From an uncultured Actinomycetes bacterium (GTDB lineage: Bacteria > Actinomycetota > Actinomycetes > Mycobacteriales > Nakamurellaceae): DNA of 64,000 nucleotides. The stretch is from positions 1-64,000 of the forward strand of contig CALANS010000112.1 in assembly GCA_937926105.1 (NCBI GenBank), given 5' to 3'. The position numbers were made by a program, and so were the translations under genes. This document shows positions 52,663-61,691 of the stretch, piece after piece (within the stretch, counting starts at the first letter, position 1; the number at the start of each line of letters is the position of its first letter). The notes beneath the pieces were generated by a model. It made no database searches. It was not told the DNA's origin and saw nothing but the letters and a program-made list of their open reading frames with translations.

Positions 52663-52720
52663 CATCCCGGGCGGGATGTCCGGATCGACGTTCCCGCGGG
52701 AACGTCCTTTCGGACATTCC
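52663..52720. promoter_or_regulatory. Nested palindromes in a divergent intergenic region
   Basis: ACGTTCCCGCGGGAACGT (52688-52705) is a perfect 18-bp palindrome. It is flanked by GGATGTCCG (52674-52682) and CGGACATTCC (52711-52720), which extend the dyad, and preceded by CATCCCGGGCGGGATG (52663-52678). The region separates the hydrolase gene from alkB. It could be an operator for a dimeric regulator or a large hairpin. Confidence 0.6.
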
Positions 52721-52833
52721 GTAGCTTCATGCCCACGTTTGCCCGGTTGACCGCAGCTGGGTCTGGGCCGTCGCTGCGACGTCCACACCGGCAGCCTCTA
52801 GAACATACGTCGGATCGCCGTTACACTGGTGCC

Positions 52834-53502
52834 ATGACAGCCGCGCACCAGCTGACATTCTTCGATCAGGCGAGCGATCCGTCCCTGAGCGGCCTGGAGC
52901 AGATCCGGCGCATCGAACTGTCCGATGGCGCCTGGGTCGACGTGCTGCCCGGCTGGCTCCGTGGATCCGACGCCCTGTTGAGCTGCCTGCTGCGCGACGT
53001 GCCGTGGCGGGCCGAGCGGCGCCAGATGTATGAGCGCGTGCTGGACACTCCCCGCCTGCTGTGTTGGTACTCCGGCGAGGACGGATTCCCGCATCCGGTG
53101 CTCACCGAGGCTCGGGACCGGTTGACCACCCACTACGCCGGAGAACTGCGCGAGCCGTTCGTCACCGCGGGACTGTGCCTGTATCGGGACGGCCGGGACA
53201 GCGTCGCCTGGCACGGCGACCGGATCGGCCGGGGCGCCACCGAGGACACCATGGTGGCCATCCTGTCCGTCGGGTCCGAACGCCACCTGGTGCTGCGGCC
53301 CCGTCGGGACCCGGCCGTGGTGCCCGGCACCGAATCGCCGCGCGCCGCTGCCCGCCGGTCGGTGCGGATCCCGTCCGGTCACGGCGACCTGCTGGTGATG
53401 GGCGGATCCTGCCAGCGGACCTGGGAGCACGCGATTCCCAAGACGGCGCACCCGGTGGGTCCGCGGATCAGCATCCAATTCCGGCCGGTCGGGGTCGCGT
53501 GA
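52834..53502 (+). CDS. alkB: AlkB-type 2-oxoglutarate/Fe(II) dioxygenase
   Basis: The 222-residue protein is an AlkB homologue of the ALKBH2/3-like branch. It has LCLYRDGRDSVAWHGDRIG with the Fe-binding H-x-D (His127, Asp129), the distal His in CQRTWEHAIPK (about 199) and the 2-oxoglutarate-binding Arg in RISIQFRPVG. It repairs N1-methyladenine and N3-methylcytosine by oxidative demethylation. A -10-like TACACT lies at 52822-52827, seven bases before ATG 52834, suggesting a leaderless message; the -35 is poor. Frames upstream of 52834 lack support. Confidence 0.93.
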   Translation: MTAAHQLTFFDQASDPSLSGLEQIRRIELSDGAWVDVLPGWLRGSDALLSCLLRDVPWRAERRQMYERVLDTPRLLCWYSGEDGFPHPVLTEARDRLTTHYAGELREPFVTAGLCLYRDGRDSVAWHGDRIGRGATEDTMVAILSVGSERHLVLRPRRDPAVVPGTESPRAAARRSVRIPSGHGDLLVMGGSCQRTWEHAIPKTAHPVGPRISIQFRPVGVA

Positions 53503-53525
53503 TCAGGCCTCGCTGAGGCAACCGA

Positions 53526-54482
53526 TCAGACGGTCAGCACGATCTTGCCGGCGCCGTGATCCGTCATGCCCGCGCGATGCGCGTCGGCGACCTCCGCCAA
53601 CGGATACGTGGCTCGCACCACCACCGTCAGTCGCCCGTCCGCCGCCAGCCCCGCCAGTTCGTCGCCGGCGGCCCGCCGAATGTCTTCACCCGGATCGGCG
53701 CCGGGACCGCCGCCCAATACCTTCACGCCGTCCCGGGTGCCGCGCACGAAGTTGACGATGGTGGCGATGCGCCCGCGATCGGCCACCAGCTCCTCGGAGA
53801 CATCCAGGGCCTCCTCGGTACCGACGGTGTCCACCGCCGCAGTGACGCCGTCCGGCGCGAGCGCCCGCACCCGGTCGGCCAGGCTGGCCCCGTAGGTGAC
53901 CGGCTCACCGCCCAGCCGGCGGATCAGGTCGTGGTTGCGCTCGCTGGCCGTCCCGATCACCCGAGCACCGCGCGCCACCGCCACCTGCACCGCCAGATGC
54001 CCGACACCGCCTGCGGCGCCATGAATCAGCACGGTGTCGCCCGATCCGACGCCGGTCGCCACCAGAGTGTGCACCGCGGTTCCACCGGCCAGCAGCAGCC
54101 CGGACGCCTGCGCGAAGTCCACGACATCCGGCTTGCGGATCAGCGCGTCGGCATCGGCCAACACGGTGTCCGCATACCCGCCCTGCACCCGGGCCAGCAC
54201 CTCGTCGCCCGCCTGCCAGTCGGCGACGCCGTCGCCCACCGCGGTGACGACGCCGGCAACCTCGAATCCCAACCGCATCGGGAGCCCCGCCGGGTCCGTG
54301 CCGTAGACACCCGAGTACCGCTTCCAGTCGATCGGGTTGATGCCGGCCGCCCGGACCGCGAGCGCCACCTGGCCCGGTCCGGGCGGCGGCTGCTCCACCT
54401 CGATGACGGCCAGCACCTCCGGCCCGCCGTACGCGGTCGCTATCACTGCCGTGCTTCTCGCCGGATCCAGGTCGTCGCTCAT
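53526..54482 (-). CDS. NADP-dependent quinone oxidoreductase-like (MDR family)
   Basis: The 318-residue protein of the medium-chain dehydrogenase family has AAGINPIDWKRYSGVYG, the GFEVAGVVTAVGDGV core and the nucleotide-binding VLIHGAAGGVGHLAVQVA. The zinc ligands of alcohol dehydrogenases are absent, which fits the zinc-free quinone/enoyl reductase branch. ATG 54482 (MSDDLDPARS) is preferred over 54560 because the family fold begins soon after. It is divergent from moaA. Confidence 0.88.
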   Translation of the reverse strand: MSDDLDPARSTAVIATAYGGPEVLAVIEVEQPPPGPGQVALAVRAAGINPIDWKRYSGVYGTDPAGLPMRLGFEVAGVVTAVGDGVADWQAGDEVLARVQGGYADTVLADADALIRKPDVVDFAQASGLLLAGGTAVHTLVATGVGSGDTVLIHGAAGGVGHLAVQVAVARGARVIGTASERNHDLIRRLGGEPVTYGASLADRVRALAPDGVTAAVDTVGTEEALDVSEELVADRGRIATIVNFVRGTRDGVKVLGGGPGADPGEDIRRAAGDELAGLAADGRLTVVVRATYPLAEVADAHRAGMTDHGAGKIVLTV

Positions 54483-54640
54483 ACTCGGGCTAACAACACC
54501 GCGCCCCGTTCTGATTCCCTCCAGACTCACTGCGGTCATTCTCCGAGAATCCGGAAGCATCGCTCACCTTATGTCCGCAGATGCGGATCGATCCCACCGC
54601 GTGATCGACGGCCACCGAGCGCACGCCTACTCTGGCGACC

Positions 54641-55678
54641 ATGGCGGATCCGGTGATCGACACCCTCGGTCGAGGGTTGCGGGATATGCGGATCTCCGTC
54701 ACCGATCGGTGCAACTTTCGCTGCGTGTACTGCATGCCCAAGGAGATCTTCGGGCGCGACTTCGCGTTCCTGCCCCGCGAGCAGATCCTCACCTTCGAGG
54801 AGATCACCCGGCTGGTGCGCATCGGCGTCGAGCACGGCATCCGCAAGGTCCGGCTGACCGGCGGCGAACCGTTGCTGCGCAAGAACCTGGAGGAGCTGAT
54901 CGCCGACCTGGCGGCGCTGCGCACCCCGGACGGCGAGAGCGTTGACATCGCATTGACCACCAACGGATCGGCACTGGCCGTCAAGGCGCAGGCGCTGCGT
55001 GATGCCGGGTTGCGCCGGGTCACCGTCTCGCTGGACTCGCTGGACGACGCCACCTTCCAGGCGATGAACGACGTGCACTTCCCGGTGTCCAAGGTGCTGC
55101 ATGCGATCGACGTCGCGCACCAGGTGGGGCTAGGCCCGATCAAGGTCAACGTGGTCGTCAAGCGAGGCGTGAACGACCACGACATGGTTGCTCTCGCACG
55201 GCATTTCCACGGCACGCCGTATATCCCGCGGTTCATCGAATTCATGGACGTGGGCACCACCAACGGCTGGCGGATGGACGATGTGGTGCCCTCGGCGGAA
55301 GTGATCGAGCGCATCGGCGCGGCACTGCCGCTGGAGCCGATCGCGCCCCGCTACTCGGGCGAGGTCGCCACTCGGTGGCGCTATCGCGACGGCGGCGGCG
55401 AGATCGGAGTGATCTCGTCGGTGACGGCGCCGTTCTGCGGCACCTGCACCCGAGTGCGGATCTCCACCGAGGGCAAGCTCTTCACCTGCCTGTTCGCCGA
55501 CCGGGGCCACGATCTGCGGGCCCTGTTGCGCTCCGGCTGCACCGACCAGGAACTGGCCGAGGCGATGGCCTCGATCTGGCGGCGGCGCACCGACCGGTAC
55601 TCCGAGATCCGCAGCTCACTGACCGAGGATCTGCGCAGCTCCGGCAAGCACATCGAGATGAGCTACATCGGGGGCTGA
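54641..55678 (+). CDS. moaA: GTP 3',8-cyclase MoaA
   Basis: The 345-residue radical-SAM enzyme makes the first precursor of molybdenum cofactor from GTP. The SAM cluster Cys24-x3-Cys28-x2-Cys31 (CNFRCVYC), the [10 protein letters not shown] loop and the C-terminal cluster Cys266, Cys269, Cys283 ([11 protein letters not shown] and LFTCLF) are all present. The C-terminal double glycine SYIGG, needed for activity, is intact. A TACTCT box about ten bases before the ATG suggests a short or absent leader. It converges on the mod operon, and the Mo hydroxylases of this window would use its product. Confidence 0.96.
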   Translation: MADPVIDTLGRGLRDMRISVTDRCNFRCVYCMPKEIFGRDFAFLPREQILTFEEITRLVRIGVEHGIRKVRLTGGEPLLRKNLEELIADLAALRTPDGESVDIALTTNGSALAVKAQALRDAGLRRVTVSLDSLDDATFQAMNDVHFPVSKVLHAIDVAHQVGLGPIKVNVVVKRGVNDHDMVALARHFHGTPYIPRFIEFMDVGTTNGWRMDDVVPSAEVIERIGAALPLEPIAPRYSGEVATRWRYRDGGGEIGVISSVTAPFCGTCTRVRISTEGKLFTCLFADRGHDLRALLRSGCTDQELAEAMASIWRRRTDRYSEIRSSLTEDLRSSGKHIEMSYIGG

Positions 55679-55690
55679 CCCTTCCCACCT

Positions 55691-55741
55691 CGGGTTGTGT
55701 GGTCCACCGCGCGGCCGGGCGCACGCTGGACCACACGACCC
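55691..55741. terminator. Bidirectional terminator between moaA and modC
   Basis: GTGTGGTCCA (55697-55706) and TGGACCACAC (55727-55736) pair perfectly and the stem continues outward with CGGG/CCCG. It separates two converging genes. Confidence 0.8.
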
Positions 55742-55748
55742 CGTCGGC

Positions 55749-57077
55749 TCAGCTGCGATGCACCCGCACCTCGGTCGCCTTGACCGACAGGAATACCGGC
55801 GATCCGGGCTGCAGGCCGAGTTCGGCGACGGCGGCGGCGGTGAGGTCGGCGGAGACGGCGGGCCCGGTGACGGGACCAGCGGGGTCAGCCGGCTCGGCAG
55901 GAACCGATCGATCGGTGACGACACCATCGTGGCGCACCCCGACGTCCAGCGCGGCTCGCACCCGGATCGCGGAAGGCCCCGGCTCCAGCGCCGTGACGAC
56001 CGCCGGCCAGGAGTTGCGCGGGCTGCCGGCGACCGGCCCCGGATACACCGCCACCGCCGACGGCGGGAACACCACGGTCGCCGGGTCGCCGGCCGCGACG
56101 GGCTCGGCGGCCAGCCCGCTGATCGAGGTACCGGGGGCCGACACCGTCACCGCCGTTCCGACGCCAGCCGTCGCATCGACGACTCCGGTCAGCAGGTTGA
56201 GCCCGGCCAGCGCCGCGGAGAACTCCGATCGAGGGGCGGCGAGAATCCCTGCGGTGGCACCGGAGTCGGTAACGACCCCATCGGCCAGCACCAGCACCCG
56301 ATCGGCCAGCATCGCCGCATCCAGCACATCGTGCGTCACCAGGATGGTCGTCGTGCCGGACGCCCGCAGATGGGTTCGCAGCACCTGCCGCACCTCCGGC
56401 ACGGACTGCGCATCCAGCGCCCCCAGCGGCTCGTCCAGCAGCAGCAGTTCCGGCTCGGCGGCGAGCGCCCGGGCCAGTGCCACCCGCTGCCGCTGGCCGC
56501 CCGAGAGTTGCGCCGGCCGCCGACGACCGAACTCCGCCAACCCCAACCGGTCCAGCCAGCCGTGCGCCGACTCCCGCGCCCGGATCCGTGGAATCCCTTG
56601 CGAGCGCGGCCCGAACGCAACGTTCTCGATCGCCGACAGGTGCGGGAACAGCAGCGGATCCTGCCCCATCAGCCCGACCCGGCGGTGCTCGGCCGGCACG
56701 AAGACCCCGTGACCGGCGAGCAACCTGCCGCCCAGCCACACGGCGCCGTCGTCAAGCACCAGCAGGCCCGCCAGCGCCGCCAGCAGGGTGGACTTGCCGG
56801 CGCCGTTGGGCCCGAGCACGGCGAGCACCTCGCCGGGGTCGACCGCCACCGCGACGTCCAGCGTGAATGCCGTGCGGCGCACCGTCACGCGCGCATCCAA
56901 CCGGCCAGCCCGCTCATCGAGAGCACCGTCACCACCTGACGCAGTCACGTCGCTCGGCACCCACGGTTCGCTCCGCCCTGCGCTCGGTGCCCGCGGTTCG
57001 CTCCGCCCTCCGCTCCCCCGCCCTGCCGCTCCGCAAGCTCCGCGGCGACGGGCTTCCCCCGCTCCGGTGTCGCTCAC
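55749..57077 (-). CDS. modC: Molybdate ABC transporter ATP-binding protein ModC
   Basis: The 442-residue protein has Walker [10 protein letters not shown] (89-97), signature [15 protein letters not shown], Walker [13 protein letters not shown], and a C-terminal pair of TOBE/Mop-like stretches ([23 protein letters not shown] and the terminal [21 protein letters not shown]) that bind oxyanions. It drives molybdate (or tungstate) uptake. The first 60 residues are an unusual extension with a GRSEP repeat coded by a 30-bp tandem duplication. GTG 57077 overlaps the modB stop (GTGA); a start near residue 60 would match the family better. Confidence 0.93.
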   Translation of the reverse strand: MSDTGAGEARRRGACGAAGRGSGGRSEPRAPSAGRSEPWVPSDVTASGGDGALDERAGRLDARVTVRRTAFTLDVAVAVDPGEVLAVLGPNGAGKSTLLAALAGLLVLDDGAVWLGGRLLAGHGVFVPAEHRRVGLMGQDPLLFPHLSAIENVAFGPRSQGIPRIRARESAHGWLDRLGLAEFGRRRPAQLSGGQRQRVALARALAAEPELLLLDEPLGALDAQSVPEVRQVLRTHLRASGTTTILVTHDVLDAAMLADRVLVLADGVVTDSGATAGILAAPRSEFSAALAGLNLLTGVVDATAGVGTAVTVSAPGTSISGLAAEPVAAGDPATVVFPPSAVAVYPGPVAGSPRNSWPAVVTALEPGPSAIRVRAALDVGVRHDGVVTDRSVPAEPADPAGPVTGPAVSADLTAAAVAELGLQPGSPVFLSVKATEVRVHRS

Positions 57078-57880
57078 GCCACCCGCTCCGGTCGCCAGCC
57101 GCGGATCAGCAGCAGGAACACGATGGCCACCACCACCAGCAGCAGGGACAGCGCGATCGCCGCATCCTGCTGCTCACCCGTGCTGTTGAACAGCGTGTAG
57201 ATCGCCAGCGGCATGGTTCGGGTCACGCCAGGGGAGTTCCCGGCGAACAGCGCGGTGGCACCGAACTCGCCCAGCGCGCGAGCCAGGCAGAGCACCGTTC
57301 CGGATGCCAGCCCGGGCAGCACCAGCGGCACCGTGATCCGCCGGAACACCGTCCAGCGCCGAGCACCCAACGTCGCCGCGACCACTTCGTACCGGGTGCC
57401 CGCGGTACGCAACGCCCCCTCCACCGAGATCACCAAAAACGGCATCGCCACGAATGCCTCGGCCAGCACCACCGCCACCGTGTGGAACGGGATGGTGATG
57501 CCGAACCACAGGTAGAGGTACTGGCCGATCAGGCCGAGCCGCCCGAGCAGATACAGCAACGCGATACCTCCGACCAGCGGGGGAATCACCAGCGGTAACG
57601 TCACGAATGCCCGCACCACCCGGACCAGCCCGGACTCGTGCCGGGCCAGCAGCAACGCCAGCGGCACCCCCACCAGCAGGCACAGCACGGTAGCCGCCAC
57701 GCCGCACTCGATGGACAACCACAACGCGCTGACCGCCGCCGGCGACACAATGGCCCGCGGCACCGACGGCCAGTCGGCGCGGATCATCAGCGACACTGCC
57801 GGCAGGACCAGGAACGCGAATCCGACCAGCGCCGGCAGGTACAGCCAGCGCGGCATGGCTGCCGGGACCCGAGACCTCAC
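57074..57880 (-). CDS. modB: Molybdate ABC transporter permease ModB
   Basis: The 268-residue inner-membrane permease has about six membrane segments and the EAA loop, with the molybdate-permease hallmark [30 protein letters not shown], which contacts ModC. GTG 57880 is the start. It follows modA after a 127-bp gap that contains a large hairpin and is coupled to modC. Confidence 0.94.
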   Translation of the reverse strand: MRSRVPAAMPRWLYLPALVGFAFLVLPAVSLMIRADWPSVPRAIVSPAAVSALWLSIECGVAATVLCLLVGVPLALLLARHESGLVRVVRAFVTLPLVIPPLVGGIALLYLLGRLGLIGQYLYLWFGITIPFHTVAVVLAEAFVAMPFLVISVEGALRTAGTRYEVVAATLGARRWTVFRRITVPLVLPGLASGTVLCLARALGEFGATALFAGNSPGVTRTMPLAIYTLFNSTGEQQDAAIALSLLLVVVAIVFLLLIRGWRPERVA

Positions 57881-57920
57881 CGGACGAACGGTATCGCCAG
57901 CGGCACACCGAGCCCCGCTC

Positions 57921-58000
57921 CCCCAACATTCGCGGATCTCGTGTACGCCAACCCGGGCATATCACCCCGGAATCCGTGCATGAGATCCGCGAGCATGGGG
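57921..58000. repeat. Large imperfect hairpin between modA and modB
   Basis: Arms at about 57921-57943 and 57979-58000 pair with few mismatches (CGCGGATCTCGTG with CATGAGATCCGCG). The element shares AGATCCGCGA and GAATCCG words with the palindrome at 23730-23801. Inside the mod operon it may lower downstream expression, a known way to give more binding protein than permease. Confidence 0.7.
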
Positions 58001-58007
58001 TGCAGCT

Positions 58008-58892
58008 CTACGGCTTGCCGAAACCGACGCTCGCGAGCACCTGCTGACCCTCGGCGGAGGTCACCAGGTCGACGAAGGCCTGTGCGGCGTCCGCGTTCCT
58101 GGACGCCTTCAGCACCGCGATGGGATAGGTGTTCACGGCCTTGGACGCCTGTGGAAAGTCCACCCCCTCGACCTTGCCACCGGACGAGGCGACGTCGGTC
58201 CGGTACACCAGCCCCGCGTCGGCGTCACCGGTGGCGACCTTGGTCAGCACGGCGGTGACGTTCTGCTCCTCGCTGGCCGGAGTCAGCGTCACCCCTGCCG
58301 CGCCCAGCGCCTGGTGTGACGCGGCGCCGCAGGGCACCTCGGCCTGGCAGATCACCGTGACGATGCCGGGCTTGGCCAGGTCGGCCAGCGACGCGATGTG
58401 CTTCGGGTTGCCCGGGGCTACGGCGATCTGCAGGGTGTTGGTGGCGAAGTCGGCCCGGCCGGTCACCAGGTCGGCGACCTTGTCCATGTTCGCCTCGTCC
58501 GCCGAAGCGAAAACATCGGCCGGGGCGCCGTTCTGAAGCTGCGTCACCAACGTGGACGAACCGTCGTAGGTGATCTCGGGGAAGTCCACCGTCGGGTGCT
58601 CCGCCAGGAACGTGGTGCGCAGCTGATCGAAGGTCACCTTGAGCGAGGCGGCCGCGAAGACGGTGAGGGAGCCGGAGAGTGCGCCACCGCCGGACGGTGA
58701 CGCACTCGAAGCATCGGGTGACGAAACCTGCGGTGACGAGGTCTGCTGGGTGGAGTAGACCCCGGTCGGCCCGGCCGCAGCGGAGCCGGATGCTCCAGCA
58801 CCCCCCGAGCCGCTGGAGCATCCGGCCAGCACGAGCGCCAGCGCCACCGCACCGAGGCCCAGCCGCGCACCGGTCCGCCAGGATCTGCGCAT
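58008..58892 (-). CDS. modA: Molybdate-binding lipoprotein ModA
   Basis: The 294-residue binding protein has a lipobox VLAGC (Cys25), a 50-residue Ser/Gly-rich linker, then the ModA fold: LTVFAAASLKVTFDQLRTTF, YDGSSTLVTQLQNGAPADVFASADEANM, ICQAEVPCGAASHQAL and DADAGLVYRTDV. The oxyanion ligands fall in AAASL, GSST and EVPCGAAS. The linker is coded partly by GGTGACG repeats. Its ATG directly follows the stop of the modE-like gene. Confidence 0.95.
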   Translation of the reverse strand: MRRSWRTGARLGLGAVALALVLAGCSSGSGGAGASGSAAAGPTGVYSTQQTSSPQVSSPDASSASPSGGGALSGSLTVFAAASLKVTFDQLRTTFLAEHPTVDFPEITYDGSSTLVTQLQNGAPADVFASADEANMDKVADLVTGRADFATNTLQIAVAPGNPKHIASLADLAKPGIVTVICQAEVPCGAASHQALGAAGVTLTPASEEQNVTAVLTKVATGDADAGLVYRTDVASSGGKVEGVDFPQASKAVNTYPIAVLKASRNADAAQAFVDLVTSAEGQQVLASVGFGKP

Positions 58893-59294
58893 CTACTTCT
58901 CCCCCGGGGTTTCCACGATGACGGTGGTCGCCTTGACCACCGCAACGGCGAGCGATCCGACCTGCAGGCCCAATTCCCGCACCGCCTCGGAGCTGATCAA
59001 CGAGACCACCCGGTGCGGACCACACTGCAACTCCACCTGAGCCATCACCGTGTCGGTGGTCACGGCCGTGACCAGGCCGACGAATCGGTTCCGGGCGCTG
59101 CGCCCGACCCCCGACGGATCGGGCGCAGCGTCGGCGTGACTGCGCGCGAACTCCGCCAGCTGCGCGCCGTCCACCACCATCCGGCCGGCCTCGTCGGTGC
59201 CGGCCGTCAGCGCCCGCGCGTCGATCCACCGCCGCACCGTATCGTCGCTGACACCCAACAACTGGGCCGCCTGGCTTATCCGAAATTGCGTCAC
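58893..59294 (-). CDS. HTH plus TOBE-domain molybdate-responsive regulator (ModE-like)
   Basis: The 133-residue protein has an excisionase/MerR-like HTH (about 1-50, FRISQAAQLLGVSDDTVRRWID) and a C-terminal Mop/TOBE domain (about 68-130, SARNRFVGLVTAVTTDTVMAQVELQCGPHRVVSLIS), a design used in actinobacteria instead of full ModE. It probably senses molybdate and controls the mod operon that it heads. I use GTG 59294; on the minus strand a TATTGT box lies about eight bases upstream, suggesting leaderless transcription. 59309 is an alternative start. Confidence 0.85.
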   Translation of the reverse strand: MTQFRISQAAQLLGVSDDTVRRWIDARALTAGTDEAGRMVVDGAQLAEFARSHADAAPDPSGVGRSARNRFVGLVTAVTTDTVMAQVELQCGPHRVVSLISSEAVRELGLQVGSLAVAVVKATTVIVETPGEK

Positions 59295-59442
59295 GATCGA
59301 ACAATACACGCCGCATCTACGGACCTATTCCGGCTATCCCGCCCTCCGAGTGCCCCGGAGTCACACCCGACATGCAGGCACGCGACGCAGGGCGCCACCT
59401 CGGGCGCGGGGGCGCGGCGGCGGGTGCCGTAAGTTGCTCGCC

Positions 59443-60441
59443 ATGACGAGCATGCGATTCGGATACTTCATCCCACAGGGCTGGCGGATGGACCTGGTCG
59501 GCATCGACCCGGCCCGGCACTGGGAGGTGATGTCCGGCCTGGCGCGGCGCGCGGACGCCGGCCCGTGGGACTCCATTTGGGTCTACGACCACTTCCACAC
59601 CACCCCCGTCCCCACCGAGGAGGCCACCCACGAGGCATGGACGCTCATGGCCGCCTACGCCGCGTGCACCAGTCGGGTCCGGCTCGGTCAGATGTGCACC
59701 TGCATGGGCTACCGCAACCCCGCCTACCTGGCCAAGGTTGCCGCCACCATCGACCACATCTCGGGCGGCCGGATCGACATGTCGATCGGCGGGGGCTGGT
59801 ACGAGCACGAGTGGCGCGCCTACGGCTACGGCTTCCCGCGAGCGGGCGAGCGCCTGCGGATGCTGGACGAGGGCGTGCAGATCATGCTGCAGGCCTGGCG
59901 CACCGGCAGCGCGACCCTGGCCGGCCGGCACTACCAGGTGGACGGCGCCATCGTCCGGCCGCTGCCACTGCAGGACGGCGGGATCCCGCTGTGGATCGCC
60001 GGCGGCGGCGAGAAGGTCACACTGCGGATCGCCGCGCAATACGCGCAGTACACCAACTTCGACGGGACACCGGAGGGCTTCGCCCGCAAGTCGGAGCTGC
60101 TGGAGCAACACTGCCGCGAGGTGGGTACTGACTTCGGCGCCATCACCCGCTCGTCGAACTACAACGTGCTGATCGGCGAGAGCCGGGCCGAGGTGGACGA
60201 CAAGCGCGCCTGGCTGGTGGACCGGCTGACCCGGCTGGTCGGGGAGCAGCAGGCCGCGCGGCAGCTGTCCGGCTTCGACGGAATGCCGGCGGTGGGCACC
60301 GTCGATGAGGTGGTGACGAACCTGTCGGCCATGCGCGACGCCGGGATGACGTACGCGATCTTCTACGTCCCGGACGCGGCCTACGACGCCAGGTCGCTGG
60401 ATCTGCTGGAGGGCCAGGTGATTCCGGCGCTGGCCGGATGA
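59443..60441 (+). CDS. LLM-class F420-dependent oxidoreductase
   Basis: The 332-residue luciferase-like TIM-barrel protein starts MRFGYFIPQGWRMDLVG and has VWVYDHFHTTP-like, RVRLGQMCTCMGYRNPAYLAKVAATIDHISGGRIDMSIGGGWYEHEW and IPLWIAGGGEKVTLRIAAQYA motifs. These are typical of actinobacterial F420-dependent LLM enzymes; the GGGW-E block and GGGEK bind the cofactor phosphate. The substrate is unknown. The last 61 bp overlap the 3' end of the converging GGDEF gene. Confidence 0.9.
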   Translation: MTSMRFGYFIPQGWRMDLVGIDPARHWEVMSGLARRADAGPWDSIWVYDHFHTTPVPTEEATHEAWTLMAAYAACTSRVRLGQMCTCMGYRNPAYLAKVAATIDHISGGRIDMSIGGGWYEHEWRAYGYGFPRAGERLRMLDEGVQIMLQAWRTGSATLAGRHYQVDGAIVRPLPLQDGGIPLWIAGGGEKVTLRIAAQYAQYTNFDGTPEGFARKSELLEQHCREVGTDFGAITRSSNYNVLIGESRAEVDDKRAWLVDRLTRLVGEQQAARQLSGFDGMPAVGTVDEVVTNLSAMRDAGMTYAIFYVPDAAYDARSLDLLEGQVIPALAG

Positions 60442-61592
60442 CTCCTGGGCCGCGCACCGGGGACGCCGTTCTCGATCGCCACCCGGTCGCGCCCGGACTG
60501 TTTGGCGGAGTACAGCTGACGGTCCGCGGCATCCAGCAGGTCCATGGCCGACAACACGCCGGGGCCGGCCACCGCCACGCCGACGCTGACCGTGAGCCGT
60601 CGGCGTTCTCCGGGTCCACGCACCGGGATCGCCGCCGACCGGATGCGCCCCACCAGATCCTCCGCGACGAGGTACGCGCTCGCCGCGTCCAGCCCCGGCA
60701 GCAGGCAGGCGAACTCCTCCCCGCCATAGCGTGCCGCGTCGCAGTGCGGCGACGGCAGCGCCTGCTGGACGATGCCGCCGACAGCCCGCAGCGCCCGGTC
60801 GCCGGCGGCGTGGCCCTCGGTGTCGTTGAGCAGCTTGAAGTGGTCGATGTCGACCATCAGCACCGATAGCGAGCCACCGGTCGCCTGCCACCGGTCCCAG
60901 GCCTGTTGCAACCGAACGTCGAAGGCCCGCCGGTTGACCAAACCGGTCAGCGCGTCCACATTCGACAGGCCATGCAGCCACTCACGCTGCGCGAACAGCA
61001 CCCGACGCTCGCGCTGCGCCCGCCGCGCCTCGACGAAGCTCAGCCCGTGCGCCAGGACGGTGGCGACCAGGACGTACGGCACGTCGATGGCCGCCGAAAG
61101 GTCCGTGGCGAGCAACCACACCGGGATCGTGATCGCTGAGTACAACAGCCCCAGTGCGGTGACGCCCACCAGCGTGAGTGGCGCCGAGACGTAGATGACG
61201 ACCACGCCGCCGACCACCAGCAGGGCGCCGCGGAACGCCATCGCCTGCCCGGTGGCGATCAGCGCGGCGACCGCGATCGTCATGAACAGCACGGCCACGA
61301 CCACCACCTGGAAGATCCGCCGTGGCCGCCGGGTTCGCAGCAGGGCCAGCACCAACGCCAGGCCGGTGATGTTCGTCGCCGCCTGCGCCCACCACAGCGT
61401 CGGAGATACTCGCAGCCCGCCGACCGCCGCGGACCAGGCGAAACTGCCCAGGTTCGCGATCAGGATCAGCAGCAGCGCAGCCAGTGCCGTGCGCCGTTGT
61501 TGGGGCAGGTTGTAGCGCCGGAACCGGCGCTCGGAGCCGCGGTCCAGCAGCTCTGCCGTCCAACGCGTTAACGGCGGGTGACTCACGTCCAC
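60381..61592 (-). CDS. Membrane-bound diguanylate cyclase (GGDEF)
   Basis: The 403-residue protein has six membrane segments (about 30-200) and a C-terminal GGDEF domain: DALTGLVNRRAFD, LMVDIDHFKLLNDTEGHAAGDRAL and the active site ARYGGEEF (about residue 288). It should make the second messenger c-di-GMP from GTP. The product-binding I-site RxxD is missing (the residues before the site read SPHCDAARYGGEEF), so feedback inhibition may be lost. GTG 61592 follows GAGAGG. The 3' end overlaps the LLM gene by 61 bp. Confidence 0.9.
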   Translation of the reverse strand: MDVSHPPLTRWTAELLDRGSERRFRRYNLPQQRRTALAALLLILIANLGSFAWSAAVGGLRVSPTLWWAQAATNITGLALVLALLRTRRPRRIFQVVVVAVLFMTIAVAALIATGQAMAFRGALLVVGGVVVIYVSAPLTLVGVTALGLLYSAITIPVWLLATDLSAAIDVPYVLVATVLAHGLSFVEARRAQRERRVLFAQREWLHGLSNVDALTGLVNRRAFDVRLQQAWDRWQATGGSLSVLMVDIDHFKLLNDTEGHAAGDRALRAVGGIVQQALPSPHCDAARYGGEEFACLLPGLDAASAYLVAEDLVGRIRSAAIPVRGPGERRRLTVSVGVAVAGPGVLSAMDLLDAADRQLYSAKQSGRDRVAIENGVPGARPRSHPASAGITWPSSRSSDLAS

Positions 61593-61691
61593 CAGGCTCG
61601 CCTCTCCCCACGTGCTGGTGTGCGACCACGTCCCCGAGCCGCGCCCATGATGACAGACCGCGAGCACTCTGTCACGCCCTGTGAACCCGGG

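Noticed and set aside
54561..54640. Moco riboswitch upstream of moaA
   Set aside because: The leader is too short, and a -10-like box lies about ten bases before the ATG, leaving no room for the aptamer.
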